Notes: generated from the letters alone by a model not told the origin. A stretch of DNA of 17,280 bases from DASPWW01 sp035637595 (GCA_035637595.1 DASPWW010000097.1:1-17280); one strand, 5' to 3'. Shown: positions 1 to 5,942, counted from the first letter of the stretch. Program-made: numbers and translations.

Positions 1-189
1 CGCATAGCGAACTCTAGGCAGGACAGTGCCGGCGGTTCGGCCGACCGACTCGCGCGGGATGCCGGCGCGCCGCGCCCATTTTGGCCTGTTGCTCATCGAT
101 GACCTGCAGGGCGGCAGCCTGAGCAAACCGGATATTCACGAGGCCCGCTATAGGGACAAAATGGTGCACCTCACCGTCGGGGGCGCGGT
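1..189. other. Left-edge region without a confident gene
   Basis: I see no confident gene in this stretch downstream of the Ser/Gly-repeat gene. A minus-strand reading frame of about 50 codons begins at a GTG near 153 and ends at a TAG near position 15. It uses many A/T-ending codons (TTT, ATA, AAT, CAA), unlike the strongly GC-ending codons of the neighbours, and it matches nothing I recognise. The plus-strand frame that starts at 26 runs on as the antisense of the next two genes and is not credible. No clear terminator hairpin with a T-run is visible. Confidence 0.4.
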
Positions 190-504
190 TCAGTTACGCG
201 CGCCCCACGCCACGGCAAGCGCCACCGCGGCGAGGATCCCCGCTCCCAGAAGCAGCTGTCCCCGCTCCGCCGGCTCGCCGAGCATCGCCCCAGTCATCCC
301 GGCGGAGAGCAGCGAGCCGCGGCTCCCCGCTGACAGCGCCGAGCCGATCGAGGCGGCGGAGCCGATCGAAAACGCGGAGGCCGCCGAGCCGGCGGATCCC
401 ACCGACAGAACCGATCCCACGGACCCGATCGAAAGCAGCGACCCGCGCGAGCCGATCGACAGAAGCGAGTCCTCGGACCACAGCGACCATTGGGACTCCC
501 CCAT
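190..504 (-). CDS. Ser/Gly nonapeptide-repeat protein with C-terminal membrane segment
   Basis: This 104-residue protein is not a named family that I recognise. After an N-terminal MGESQWSLWSED, residues 13-70 are built from an imperfect nine-residue unit of the form S-L-L-S-I-G-S-x-G (SLLSIGSRG, SLLSIGSVG, SVLSVGSAG, then looser SIGS/SALSAGS copies). A hydrophobic helix (about residues 84-101, LLLGAGILAAVALAVAW) precedes a short basic end, suggesting a single-span anchor. The spaced Ser/Gly pattern could form a beta-solenoid or a glycine-zipper assembly; this is inference. The ATG overlaps the Abi-alpha stop by one base (TGATG), so it is probably translationally coupled as the last gene of a three-gene operon. 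An AGGAGG lies about 13 bases upstream and an AGGG nearer the start. The underlying DNA copies are diverged, which suggests the repeat is kept at protein level. Confidence 0.8.
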   Translation of the reverse strand: MGESQWSLWSEDSLLSIGSRGSLLSIGSVGSVLSVGSAGSAASAFSIGSAASIGSALSAGSRGSLLSAGMTGAMLGEPAERGQLLLGAGILAAVALAVAWGARN

Positions 505-1334
505 CAGTCCCTGTCCACCTCCTGACGGACGTCGACGACGGCCTCGAACTCCATCGTGTCGGCGGGCAGCGCGGCGCTGCAGAAGTCCTCGCCGAAGGGA
601 GTCAGGTGGATGCTGCGGCGCACGGTCCGGCCGAGGCGCCCCGCCTGGCTCATCGCCTCCTTGACCTCGGGCTGCGCCTCGAGCACCTGATACGGCATCG
701 GGTCCTCGATCTTCTCGCGCGAGAACCACACCAGGCCGAGCCGGTTGAGGTTGTTGAGATACCGCTGGATGCGGTCGGGATACCGGCACCCCGCCTCGGC
801 TCCGATCATCGTCAGGCCGAGCGCGACGAGTTGGGAGGCGAGTGGCATGCCGGCCCGGACGTCGACCGCGGCCTGGGGCCCCTTGGTGGCGAGCAGGCGA
901 ATGATCCGGGCCTCGTCGGGAGCGAGGTCCTCGAGGATGTGCTCGTACGCGGGGTGCGAGTCCTGGTCGAAGTGGACGTCGGCGGACTTGCGCAGCAGCT
1001 CGGCGCCGCGCTCGCGCAGCGACTCGTGGCGCCCGCCGGCCGTGGGACCGCCGGATTCGCCGCGCGAGTTGCGCGGCGAGGGCCGCTCGACGGGCGCGGC
1101 GTCCGCGAGCGCACGTGCGGCGCGCAGGGCTCGATCGCTTGCGCGTGCCGCCTCGCCGATCGCCCACGCCGCCGTGTTCCACCACGCCTCGGCGGCCATT
1201 CGCGCCAGGGACGGCGCCGCCCCGCGCAGGCCCGGGTCGGCGCGCGGCGTCGCCGAGTCGGGTCCCGGCCCGGGGCCGGTTCCGGGGACCGACTCGGCGC
1301 TCCTGCTCGGCTGCGGTGTCGTCTCGTCGCTCAT
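504..1334 (-). CDS. Abi-alpha (DUF4393-like) protein
   Basis: The 276-residue protein looks like the abortive-infection alpha family (Abi_alpha, formerly DUF4393). The first 110 residues are a Pro/Gly/Ala-rich disordered tail followed by an Ala-rich helix (about 43-80). The family-like core runs from about 115 to 255: AYEHILEDLAPDEARIIRLL (129-148), RYLNNLNRLGLVWFSRE (191-207), and a late SIHLTPFGEDFCSA (241-254), the usual 'locate helix, NL-RLGL strand, LT-G-F' pattern. There is no signal peptide. Members are annotated as phage-resistance or abortive-infection proteins, but the mechanism is poorly known and most actinobacterial copies are chromosomal with no proven defence role. The gene starts 4 bases after the DUF445 stop and overlaps the Ser/Gly-repeat gene, so all three are probably one transcript. 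Family assignment is from memory of the motif pattern. Confidence 0.75.
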   Translation of the reverse strand: MSDETTPQPSRSAESVPGTGPGPGPDSATPRADPGLRGAAPSLARMAAEAWWNTAAWAIGEAARASDRALRAARALADAAPVERPSPRNSRGESGGPTAGGRHESLRERGAELLRKSADVHFDQDSHPAYEHILEDLAPDEARIIRLLATKGPQAAVDVRAGMPLASQLVALGLTMIGAEAGCRYPDRIQRYLNNLNRLGLVWFSREKIEDPMPYQVLEAQPEVKEAMSQAGRLGRTVRRSIHLTPFGEDFCSAALPADTMEFEAVVDVRQEVDRD

Positions 1335-1338
1335 CCGC

Positions 1339-2610
1339 TCATCCGAAGATCAGCAGATGCACGAGTCCGGCGCCGAACCCCAGCACCGCGCCGTGGAGGT
1401 ACAGCAGCCACTCGTCCTCGCGCATCGCGGTGCGCAGCATCTCCGAGAAGTCGGCCGAGCCCATCTCGCGCATGCGAGCCGTGATCAGCTTCTTGACCGC
1501 GGCGCTCTGGCGGCGGTTGAACTCCTCGTCTGTCAGGGGGGTCATCGTGTACTCGACCGCTTCGGTCGCGACCGACTGGCGGATCGTGTCGTAGGTGCGC
1601 GTGCCGACGGCGACGCGGACGGCGGTTCGGGCGGGACCCACCGCGCGGTCGATCGCGGGGCGCATCGCGGTCTCGATCATCTGCCGGGTGCGATCCGAGC
1701 GCGGTCCGTACAGAAGGTCGTCGCCGATGTTGCCGATCGTGACGATGTCGTCGGCGATGATCTCGCCGTAGATCCCGGCGACCTCGGGCTGGCGGCGAAG
1801 GAACAGGCCATGGGCCTTGAACGGCCCAACCTTGCGCGGCTCGACGGGCTCGAAGATCATCTTGATCGCGAGGTAGTTGGTGACGTAGCCGATGATCACG
1901 CCCGCGATCGGCAGCACCCACCACTGCGTCAGCAGCACCTCGGTGATGTAAGCGGTCGGGATCCCGCATGCGAAGCCGAAGAAGAAGCCGAAGTTGATGA
2001 TGAAGCGCAACTCGCGCTTTCCGACCTCGAGAAAGATCCGGTTGGCGAGCTCGGGATGCTCCTCGATCCGCCGAATCACCATCAGCTTGACGTCGAGGAG
2101 CTGGTCGATGTTCTCGCCGATCTCGTCGGTGACCTCGCGGACGATGTCGGGGAGCTGCTCCTGGACACGGGCGTGAACGGCCTCGCGAACCCGGGGCGGC
2201 ATGTCGTTCCACATCCGCGGGTTCTCGCGCTCCATGATCCGCTCGACGACGTCGCGGATGTCCTGGCGCGCCGTCGTCAGGATGTGCTCGGCGATCGCCT
2301 CGGGCTCGAGCTGCTGGTAGAAGTCGGAGGGGCTGCCGACCTTCGCGATCCCCTTGTCGACCGCGATGCTGCCCATCTTCGCGGCGCGCGAGGGGATGAT
2401 CCCCTGCCACCCGAGACCGCCCTGCATCACGCCGGGGATCTGCTGGATGCGCCGCGGCAGAACGTGGGCCAGCGGCGCCAACCCGGGCAGCCGGAAGCCG
2501 GCGAAATGCACCGGGTAGAACAGCATCCACACCCCGCTCCAGTTGGTCAGATAGCCGATCGCCCCGGTGAAGATCGGGATCGTGACCAGGCTGATCGTCT
2601 CGGAATCCAT
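1339..2610 (-). CDS. DUF445 family membrane protein
   Basis: This 423-residue protein belongs to the DUF445 (YheB-like) family. It carries the family's duplicated motif: GAIGYLTNWSGVWMLFYPV near the N-terminus (16-34) and GVIIGYVTNYLAIKMIFEPV (237-256), each with the G-Y-x-TN core in a membrane helix. A third hydrophobic segment lies at about 202-224 and a last one at the C-terminus (401-421). Between them are long amphipathic helices (about 100-200 and 275-400), typical of the family. The function of DUF445 is unknown; a membrane-associated structural role is only speculation. The ATG has GAGG six bases upstream. It is the promoter-proximal gene of the operon with Abi-alpha and the Ser/Gly-repeat protein, and is transcribed divergently from the DUF4242 gene. 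Confidence 0.88.
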   Translation of the reverse strand: MDSETISLVTIPIFTGAIGYLTNWSGVWMLFYPVHFAGFRLPGLAPLAHVLPRRIQQIPGVMQGGLGWQGIIPSRAAKMGSIAVDKGIAKVGSPSDFYQQLEPEAIAEHILTTARQDIRDVVERIMERENPRMWNDMPPRVREAVHARVQEQLPDIVREVTDEIGENIDQLLDVKLMVIRRIEEHPELANRIFLEVGKRELRFIINFGFFFGFACGIPTAYITEVLLTQWWVLPIAGVIIGYVTNYLAIKMIFEPVEPRKVGPFKAHGLFLRRQPEVAGIYGEIIADDIVTIGNIGDDLLYGPRSDRTRQMIETAMRPAIDRAVGPARTAVRVAVGTRTYDTIRQSVATEAVEYTMTPLTDEEFNRRQSAAVKKLITARMREMGSADFSEMLRTAMREDEWLLYLHGAVLGFGAGLVHLLIFG

Positions 2611-2674
2611 CTCGCGCCTCGCCTCGGAGCGATGGCGGGGCCTCGACGCGTGAGCCTATCCGCTGGCCGCGTAA

Positions 2675-2724
2675 CGGATACGGGCTATGGGTTGACAGAG
2701 AGCTGGCAACCCAATCGGATACGG
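2675..2724 (+). promoter_or_regulatory. Probable promoter and 9-bp direct repeat upstream of the DUF4242 gene
   Basis: A perfect -35 hexamer TTGACA lies at 2692-2697 and, 17 bases later, TCGGAT (2715-2720) could be a weak -10, about 31 bases before the DUF4242 start. The nonamer CGGATACGG occurs twice, at 2675-2683 and 2716-2724, so one copy covers the proposed -10 and the other lies just upstream of the -35. This could be a regulator site; nothing in the sequence names the regulator. Confidence 0.5.
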
Positions 2725-2751
2725 CGAAAATCGACCTCGAAAGGGGAGTTC

Positions 2752-3048
2752 ATGAACAACTACGCGATCCTGCGCCGCAGCGGGTGGCGCTCGCCGGGCG
2801 ATCTTCAGGAGGCCGCGGAGCGCTCGCGCAAGGTGGGAGACGAGCAGATGTCCGATGAAATCCGCTGGATCCGAAGCTACGTTCTCGATGAGGACGGTGG
2901 ATCGGTGGGCACGGTGTGCATCTACCAGGCCACCAGCCCCGAGGCGATCCGCAAGCACGCGGATCTCGCCGAGCTGCCCGTCGACGAGATCATCCCGATT
3001 GCCGACACCGTCATCGTGAGAGAGGACCCCGCCCCCGCCGCGGCCTGA
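2752..3048 (+). CDS. DUF4242 domain small protein (SCO4226-like, nickel-binding candidate)
   Basis: The 98-residue protein fits the DUF4242 family, a ferredoxin-like alpha/beta fold. Recognisable features are the early NYAILRRSGW strand, the helix LQEAAERSRKV, the IRWIRSYVLDEDGG strand, the TVCIYQATSPEAIRKHADLAE segment (with Cys, Tyr and the helix-capping His) and the final LPVDEIIPIADTVI. A Streptomyces relative, SCO4226, is known as a nickel-binding protein; whether this copy binds nickel is not shown here. The ATG has GGGGAG four to nine bases upstream. No other gene shares the transcript: a terminator follows within 20 bases. It is a cytoplasmic protein with no signal peptide. The start codon is well supported by the ribosome-binding site. 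Confidence 0.85.
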   Translation: MNNYAILRRSGWRSPGDLQEAAERSRKVGDEQMSDEIRWIRSYVLDEDGGSVGTVCIYQATSPEAIRKHADLAELPVDEIIPIADTVIVREDPAPAAA

Positions 3049-3065
3049 GCGGCTTCGCGGGCACG

Positions 3066-3096
3066 AAAAACCGGGGCCTTCAAGGCCCCGATTTCT
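3066..3096. terminator. Bidirectional intrinsic terminator
   Basis: CGGGGCCT (3072-3079) and AGGCCCCG (3083-3090) form an 8-bp GC-rich stem with a three-base loop. The plus strand then reads ATTTCTCGTT, and the other side is AAAAA (3066-3070), giving a T-run for minus-strand transcription. It sits between the convergent DUF4242 gene and the basic-protein gene and can end both. Confidence 0.85.
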
Positions 3097-3118
3097 CGTT
3101 GTCGAACTGGACGGGTCG

Positions 3119-3604
3119 CTAGGCCACTGTCCTGGCCTGCGACTCGACGCGGCTCAGCGCGTCCTCGGCGGCCGACTGGACGTCGGACACCCGGCGCTCG
3201 GCGCTGCGTCGGTTGCGCCGCGCGAAGCGCGTCGCCTCGCTCCGCCGCTTCGCCAGCTGCCGCTGCGTGCGGCGGCGGAACGTCGCGCCACGGCGCTCCG
3301 CCTTGCGGAGCTCCGTCGCGGCTCGACGGCGCGCGCGGCCGAACTGGCGCGTGGCCTGCTGACGGCTCGTCAGCGGGCGCACCGTATCGGCGAGCGTCTC
3401 GCCGGCGATCACCGTGGTGCCGATCGCCGTATCGGCCGCCCGCTGCGCCTGCAGGCCGGCCGCCTTGAGGCGGTTCGCCTGAGCGCGAGCGCGTGTCTGC
3501 GCGGCCTTGCGCGCTGAGCGGCTGCGCTTCGCCTCGTTTTGCTTTCTCGTCGCCGCGGCCTTCTGGGCAGCGGCGCCTCTGTCTGTCTCAGTGCGGGTCG
3601 CGAT
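3119..3604 (-). CDS. Basic Ala/Arg-rich helical protein with apparent ATC start
   Basis: I do not recognise a named family. The open frame runs from 3610 down to a TAG at 3119. The first usual start is a GTG at 3412 (97 residues), but the same Ala/Lys/Arg/Gln-rich composition continues upstream without a break to an ATC at 3602-3604, which has GGAGAGG (3614-3620) exactly nine bases before it. With that start the protein has 161 residues, beginning xATRTETDRG. It is very basic, almost free of aromatic residues, and probably helical, with a short hydrophobic centre (AADTAIGTTVIAGETLADTV, about 61-80). This layout resembles phasin-like or nucleoid/heparin-binding-type basic proteins, but that is only a resemblance. 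Transcription converges on the terminator at 3066-3096. Confidence 0.65.
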   Translation of the reverse strand: MATRTETDRGAAAQKAAATRKQNEAKRSRSARKAAQTRARAQANRLKAAGLQAQRAADTAIGTTVIAGETLADTVRPLTSRQQATRQFGRARRRAATELRKAERRGATFRRRTQRQLAKRRSEATRFARRNRRSAERRVSDVQSAAEDALSRVESQARTVA

Positions 3605-3790
3605 GGGAAATCACCTCTCCTGTCTGCGACTCGACTACTGCCTACCCCGTTTCGCCTACCCCTCGCGCAACGAGCAAAACAGGCCAGCCGCGGGTCGTTA
3701 CGCGCCGCACATGAGGGCGCCGCGGCGCCGGCGAGCGCGTTGCTTCTTGCTGTGTGCGATCGCCCACACGCAGCCCTCCGATCACTGGGC
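3605..3790. other. Intergenic region between the basic-protein gene and the c-di-AMP riboswitch
   Basis: This stretch lies between divergent transcripts. Apart from the GGAGAGG ribosome-binding site of the basic-protein gene (3614-3620 on the minus strand) I see no RNA, repeat or small gene that I can support. Long frames crossing it in both directions run over the riboswitch and lack coding character. Confidence 0.5.
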
Positions 3791-3806
3791 TAGAGTCGGC
3801 GCCGAC
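3791..3806 (+). promoter_or_regulatory. Probable -10 element and 12-bp palindrome at the riboswitch transcript start
   Basis: TAGAGT (3791-3796) fits the actinobacterial TANNNT -10 pattern and would start transcription near 3803, just before the 5' side of riboswitch helix P1 at 3809. A perfect 12-bp palindrome, GTCGGCGCCGAC (3795-3806), overlaps the proposed start point and may be an operator or form the very 5' end of the RNA. I see no convincing -35 element. Confidence 0.4.
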
Positions 3807-3966
3807 AACCTGCCGAGCCCCCGGACACCGCATCCGGGGGGCGGGGGAACCAACCTCGGGCTTGGGCCCAATGCCAATGGGATCCGAGTCCTCGGGGCGA
3901 ATCGGACCGTCAATTCCGTAGCGCTGCTCTTTCGGCGCGAGCCCGACAGCTAACCCCGCAGGCCCT
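3807..3966 (+). ncRNA. c-di-AMP riboswitch (ydaO-yuaA class)
   Basis: The segment matches the ydaO/yuaA aptamer in its most conserved blocks and in their order: CCTGCCGAG (3809-3817), a GC hairpin, GGGGGAACCA (3843-3852), GGGGCGAATC (3894-3903) and the hallmark CCCGACAGCTAACCCCGCAGGC ending near 3963 (starts at 3942). CCTGC at 3809-3813 pairs with GCAGG at 3958-3962 to close helix P1. The class senses cyclic di-AMP and usually turns expression off when ligand is high; known targets include cell-wall remodelling enzymes and potassium or osmolyte transporters. I see no intrinsic terminator between aptamer and gene, so control may act at translation: the AGAGAGG ribosome-binding site begins only about 10 bases after P1. 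A covariance-model search with the Rfam ydaO-yuaA model would settle the boundaries. Confidence 0.9.
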
Positions 3967-3986
3967 AGAGAAAGAGAGGTGCTGGA

Positions 3987-4133
3987 GTGTTCACACGTCT
4001 GCTGTCGCGCCTGATCGACGGTGACGGCACGAGCGAGAACGAGGCGCTCGCCTACATCGGCGGGGCGTTGATCGGCGTCGTCGTCGCCTACGTCGTCCTC
4101 GTGCTCACGTTCGGGATCAGCTACATGAGCTGA
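3987..4133 (+). CDS. 48-residue single-span membrane protein under riboswitch control
   Basis: A GTG at 3987 opens a 48-codon frame ending in TGA at 4131-4133, with AGAGAGG about eight bases upstream and the c-di-AMP aptamer ending about 20 bases upstream. The peptide has an amphipathic, basic start (MFTRLLSRLID), an acidic turn (GDGTSENEALAY) and one strongly hydrophobic helix (about residues 22-44, with GGALIGVVVAYVVLVL), ending ISYMS. It is probably an inner-membrane miniprotein. It is not a family I can name. Nothing else lies in this transcript, because the cupin gene converges and ends 20 bases later, so this peptide appears to be the riboswitch's only target. A role in turgor, ion transport or envelope homeostasis would fit c-di-AMP biology but is inference. 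Codon choice (almost all G/C-ending) supports real coding. Confidence 0.8.
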   Translation: MFTRLLSRLIDGDGTSENEALAYIGGALIGVVVAYVVLVLTFGISYMS

Positions 4134-4152
4134 GGCCTGCCGCGGCACGGCC

Positions 4153-4695
4153 CTACCACGGCACTTTGCCCAGCTTCGCCGGCCGGGGCGCCACCCCCGC
4201 GTTCGCGACGGCCGGGTCCTCCGTGTAGTCCTCGACCGACGCCCCATAGCGGGCCGCCGCCTCGCTGACCGGAAACGTGACCCCGGGGTCTGCGGTTCGC
4301 GCGCCGACCATCAGGACCGAGCTCGGACCGTCGCCACCGCCGACGATCACGTGCGCGGTGCCGGGCGGCGAGTGCAGGAAGTCGCCCTTGCGCATCGTCC
4401 GTTCCTCGCCCTCGACGATCGCGATGCACTCCCCGCTGAGGACCAGAAAGGCCTCCTGGTGGTTTTCGCGGTGATACATCGAGGCAGGCTGTCCGGGCTC
4501 GAGCAACCGGACGTTGATCCCGAGCTGCGGGAAGTCGCCGATGGTGGCCTCGAACATCGCGCCGGAGCCGAGCCGGTCGTCGGAGAGCCCCTGCGACTCG
4601 GCGATGTTGACGATGAACCAGCCGTCGCCCTCGGGGATGAGCCCCGCATCCGCCTCGCTGAGCGCCGCCTCCTTGACCTCGACCTTGTCGGGCAA
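4153..4695 (-). CDS. Cupin domain protein
   Basis: The 180-residue protein has a single conserved beta-barrel cupin domain. Motif 1 is at about 75-88 (H75, H79, E81, G88 in HRENHQEAFLVLSG) and motif 2 at about 104-118 (GDFLHSPPGTAHVI, with H115 as the fourth metal ligand), so a mononuclear metal site is intact. The first 45 residues and the last 40 are outside the barrel. Such stand-alone cupins range from sugar isomerases to dioxygenases and regulators, and no substrate can be read from this sequence. I choose the TTG at 4693-4695 because a perfect AGGAGG stands five bases before it. It converges on the riboswitch-controlled miniprotein gene and lies about 75 bases downstream of the CMD-fusion stop on the same strand, so it may be read through from that gene. 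Confidence 0.85.
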   Translation of the reverse strand: MPDKVEVKEAALSEADAGLIPEGDGWFIVNIAESQGLSDDRLGSGAMFEATIGDFPQLGINVRLLEPGQPASMYHRENHQEAFLVLSGECIAIVEGEERTMRKGDFLHSPPGTAHVIVGGGDGPSSVLMVGARTADPGVTFPVSEAAARYGASVEDYTEDPAVANAGVAPRPAKLGKVPW

Positions 4696-4770
4696 GATCG
4701 CCTCCTTCCGGTTGGGATTCGCGCCCGCGAGCCTAGGCGCTCGCCGCGGCGGGGTCTGTGACAGTCGGCA

Positions 4771-5868
4771 CTATGGCTGAACGCCCGCCCGCTGCCCGCC
4801 GCCGTCGTGCGCGGCGGCGAGCTCCGGGACGACGCAGTAGGCGCCCTCCGAGAACCCCTGCGGGTCGAGCCCGAGGGCGTGGTTGAACCGCGCTCGGAGG
4901 TTCTCGATCGCGATCGCGTTCGTCAGCTCGACGAGCTGGCCGTCGTCGAAGCGCTCCTGGAGCCTCGCGACGAGCTCGTCGGAGACCTCGACCGGGGTGC
5001 GGCTCATCGCCGCGGCGTAGTCGAGCACGAGCTTCTCGAGCCCGTCGAACGCCTCGCTGTCGCCGTGGCGCGGCAGCTCGCGAAGCTGCTCTTCGGGCAC
5101 CCCGTGGTCGAGCGCGTAGCGCGACCCGAAGTCCATGCACCACTCGCAGCCGACCACCGCGGCCGCCTTCGTCTCGGCCAGCGCCTTGAGCCGCGCGTCG
5201 ACCCGGGCCGAGCGCTCCACCGTGGTCTCGAAGAGCCCGTAGCCGATCAGCAGCTTGCGATGGTGAAGGTATGCCTCCACGGGCGCCGGCGCGGCGCCGT
5301 AGGCCCGCCGCCCGTACCAGCGAACGAGGCCCGCGAAGGGCCCGCGGACCTTCGTCCGCAGCCGGCTGCCGCCCGCATCGGCGTCGCCGAGCGGGGCCGG
5401 CGGACCGGCCGTCGCGCCGGCCTGGGAGAGGCGCCGGGTGAGCGCGAGCATTGCGGCGGCGGCGGCGACCGCCGCAGCGAGGGCTACTCCGTTGAGCACG
5501 CGGTCGCCGCCCGACAGCGCGTCGTCGGCGCCGAGGTGGTAGACGAAGTGCGGAACCTGGTAGGCGAGGTAGGCGACCAGCGCAAGCTGGACGGCGCGGC
5601 GGTCGAGCCACACCGCGGCGAGGATCAGGGCGAGGCCGAGCGCCAAGAACGTCGCGCCGACGTCGGTCGCGAGGTGCTCGTCGTAGGAGCCGTAGAGCGG
5701 AAGCCACTCGTTGCCTCCGCCGGGGAAGCTCTCGTACCAGTTCCGCGGCGCGAGCAGGGCCCACACTCCGATCGCGAGCTGCGGCCCCCCGAGCAGGATC
5801 AGCCCCACCCTCGCGATCCGCCCCTTCGATCCCTTGCCCGCCGGGATTCGCTGCGATGCCTCGCTCAT
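4771..5868 (-). CDS. Four-helix membrane domain fused to a carboxymuconolactone decarboxylase (AhpD-like) domain
   Basis: The 365-residue protein has two parts. Residues 20-147 contain four hydrophobic helices (about 21-42, 69-88, 92-113, 126-146) with conserved-looking NWYESFP and YQVPHFVYH motifs, like small DoxX/DUF4345-type membrane domains. Residues about 195-345 form a CMD/AhpD-like helical domain with the Cys pair CEWC (C241, C244) and the LTNAIAIENLRARFNHALGL signature. AhpD itself has a C-x2-C-x3-H motif; here position 248 is Ser, so peroxidase-reductant activity is uncertain, although the cysteine pair is kept. I choose ATG 5868 rather than 5892 because GGAGG stands five bases upstream of it, and because the 5892 start would fall almost on the operator. 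The gene is divergent from a TetR gene, which probably represses it. Confidence 0.8.
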   Translation of the reverse strand: MSEASQRIPAGKGSKGRIARVGLILLGGPQLAIGVWALLAPRNWYESFPGGGNEWLPLYGSYDEHLATDVGATFLALGLALILAAVWLDRRAVQLALVAYLAYQVPHFVYHLGADDALSGGDRVLNGVALAAAVAAAAAMLALTRRLSQAGATAGPPAPLGDADAGGSRLRTKVRGPFAGLVRWYGRRAYGAAPAPVEAYLHHRKLLIGYGLFETTVERSARVDARLKALAETKAAAVVGCEWCMDFGSRYALDHGVPEEQLRELPRHGDSEAFDGLEKLVLDYAAAMSRTPVEVSDELVARLQERFDDGQLVELTNAIAIENLRARFNHALGLDPQGFSEGAYCVVPELAAAHDGGGQRAGVQP

Positions 5869-5893
5869 GTCAGCCTCCAGTTCGCCGGCCATA

Positions 5894-5911
5894 ACCGAAT
5901 CGCCGTTCGGT
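5894..5911. promoter_or_regulatory. TetR operator, copy 1
   Basis: ACCGAATCGCCGTTCGGT is an inverted repeat with perfect 6-bp arms (ACCGAA/TTCGGT) and a six-base centre. It lies between the divergent CMD-fusion and tetR genes. It differs from copy 2 at only two bases in the centre. Its distance to copy 2 is 31 bp centre to centre, about three helical turns, so dimers would sit on the same face. Confidence 0.8.
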
Positions 5912-5924
5912 GAGGTAGTACCCT

Positions 5925-5942
5925 ACCGAATCGAGGTTCGGT
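5925..5942. promoter_or_regulatory. TetR operator, copy 2
   Basis: ACCGAATCGAGGTTCGGT repeats the same perfect 6-bp arms. It ends one base before the GTG start of tetR, and its central GAGG can serve as the ribosome-binding site of that gene, so repressor binding or an RNA hairpin here would directly affect tetR expression. Autoregulation is the obvious inference. Confidence 0.8.

Noticed and set aside
190..504. Repeats in the DNA of the Ser/Gly protein considered as a CRISPR or tandem-repeat locus
   Set aside because: The repeat is imperfect at DNA level, has no unique spacers, and is in phase with a protein nonapeptide.
745..3048. A 767-codon plus-strand frame covering the DUF445 and Abi-alpha genes
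   Set aside because: Its main part is the antisense of two well-supported genes; its composition (runs of Asp-Asp-Val-Leu, Arg-His-Pro) is typical of GC-rich antisense frames. Only its last 98 codons, the DUF4242 gene, are real.
3642..4247. A 201-codon minus-strand frame and overlapping plus-strand frames across the riboswitch
   Set aside because: They are open by chance in GC-rich DNA; the RNA aptamer and the 48-residue gene explain the sequence better.
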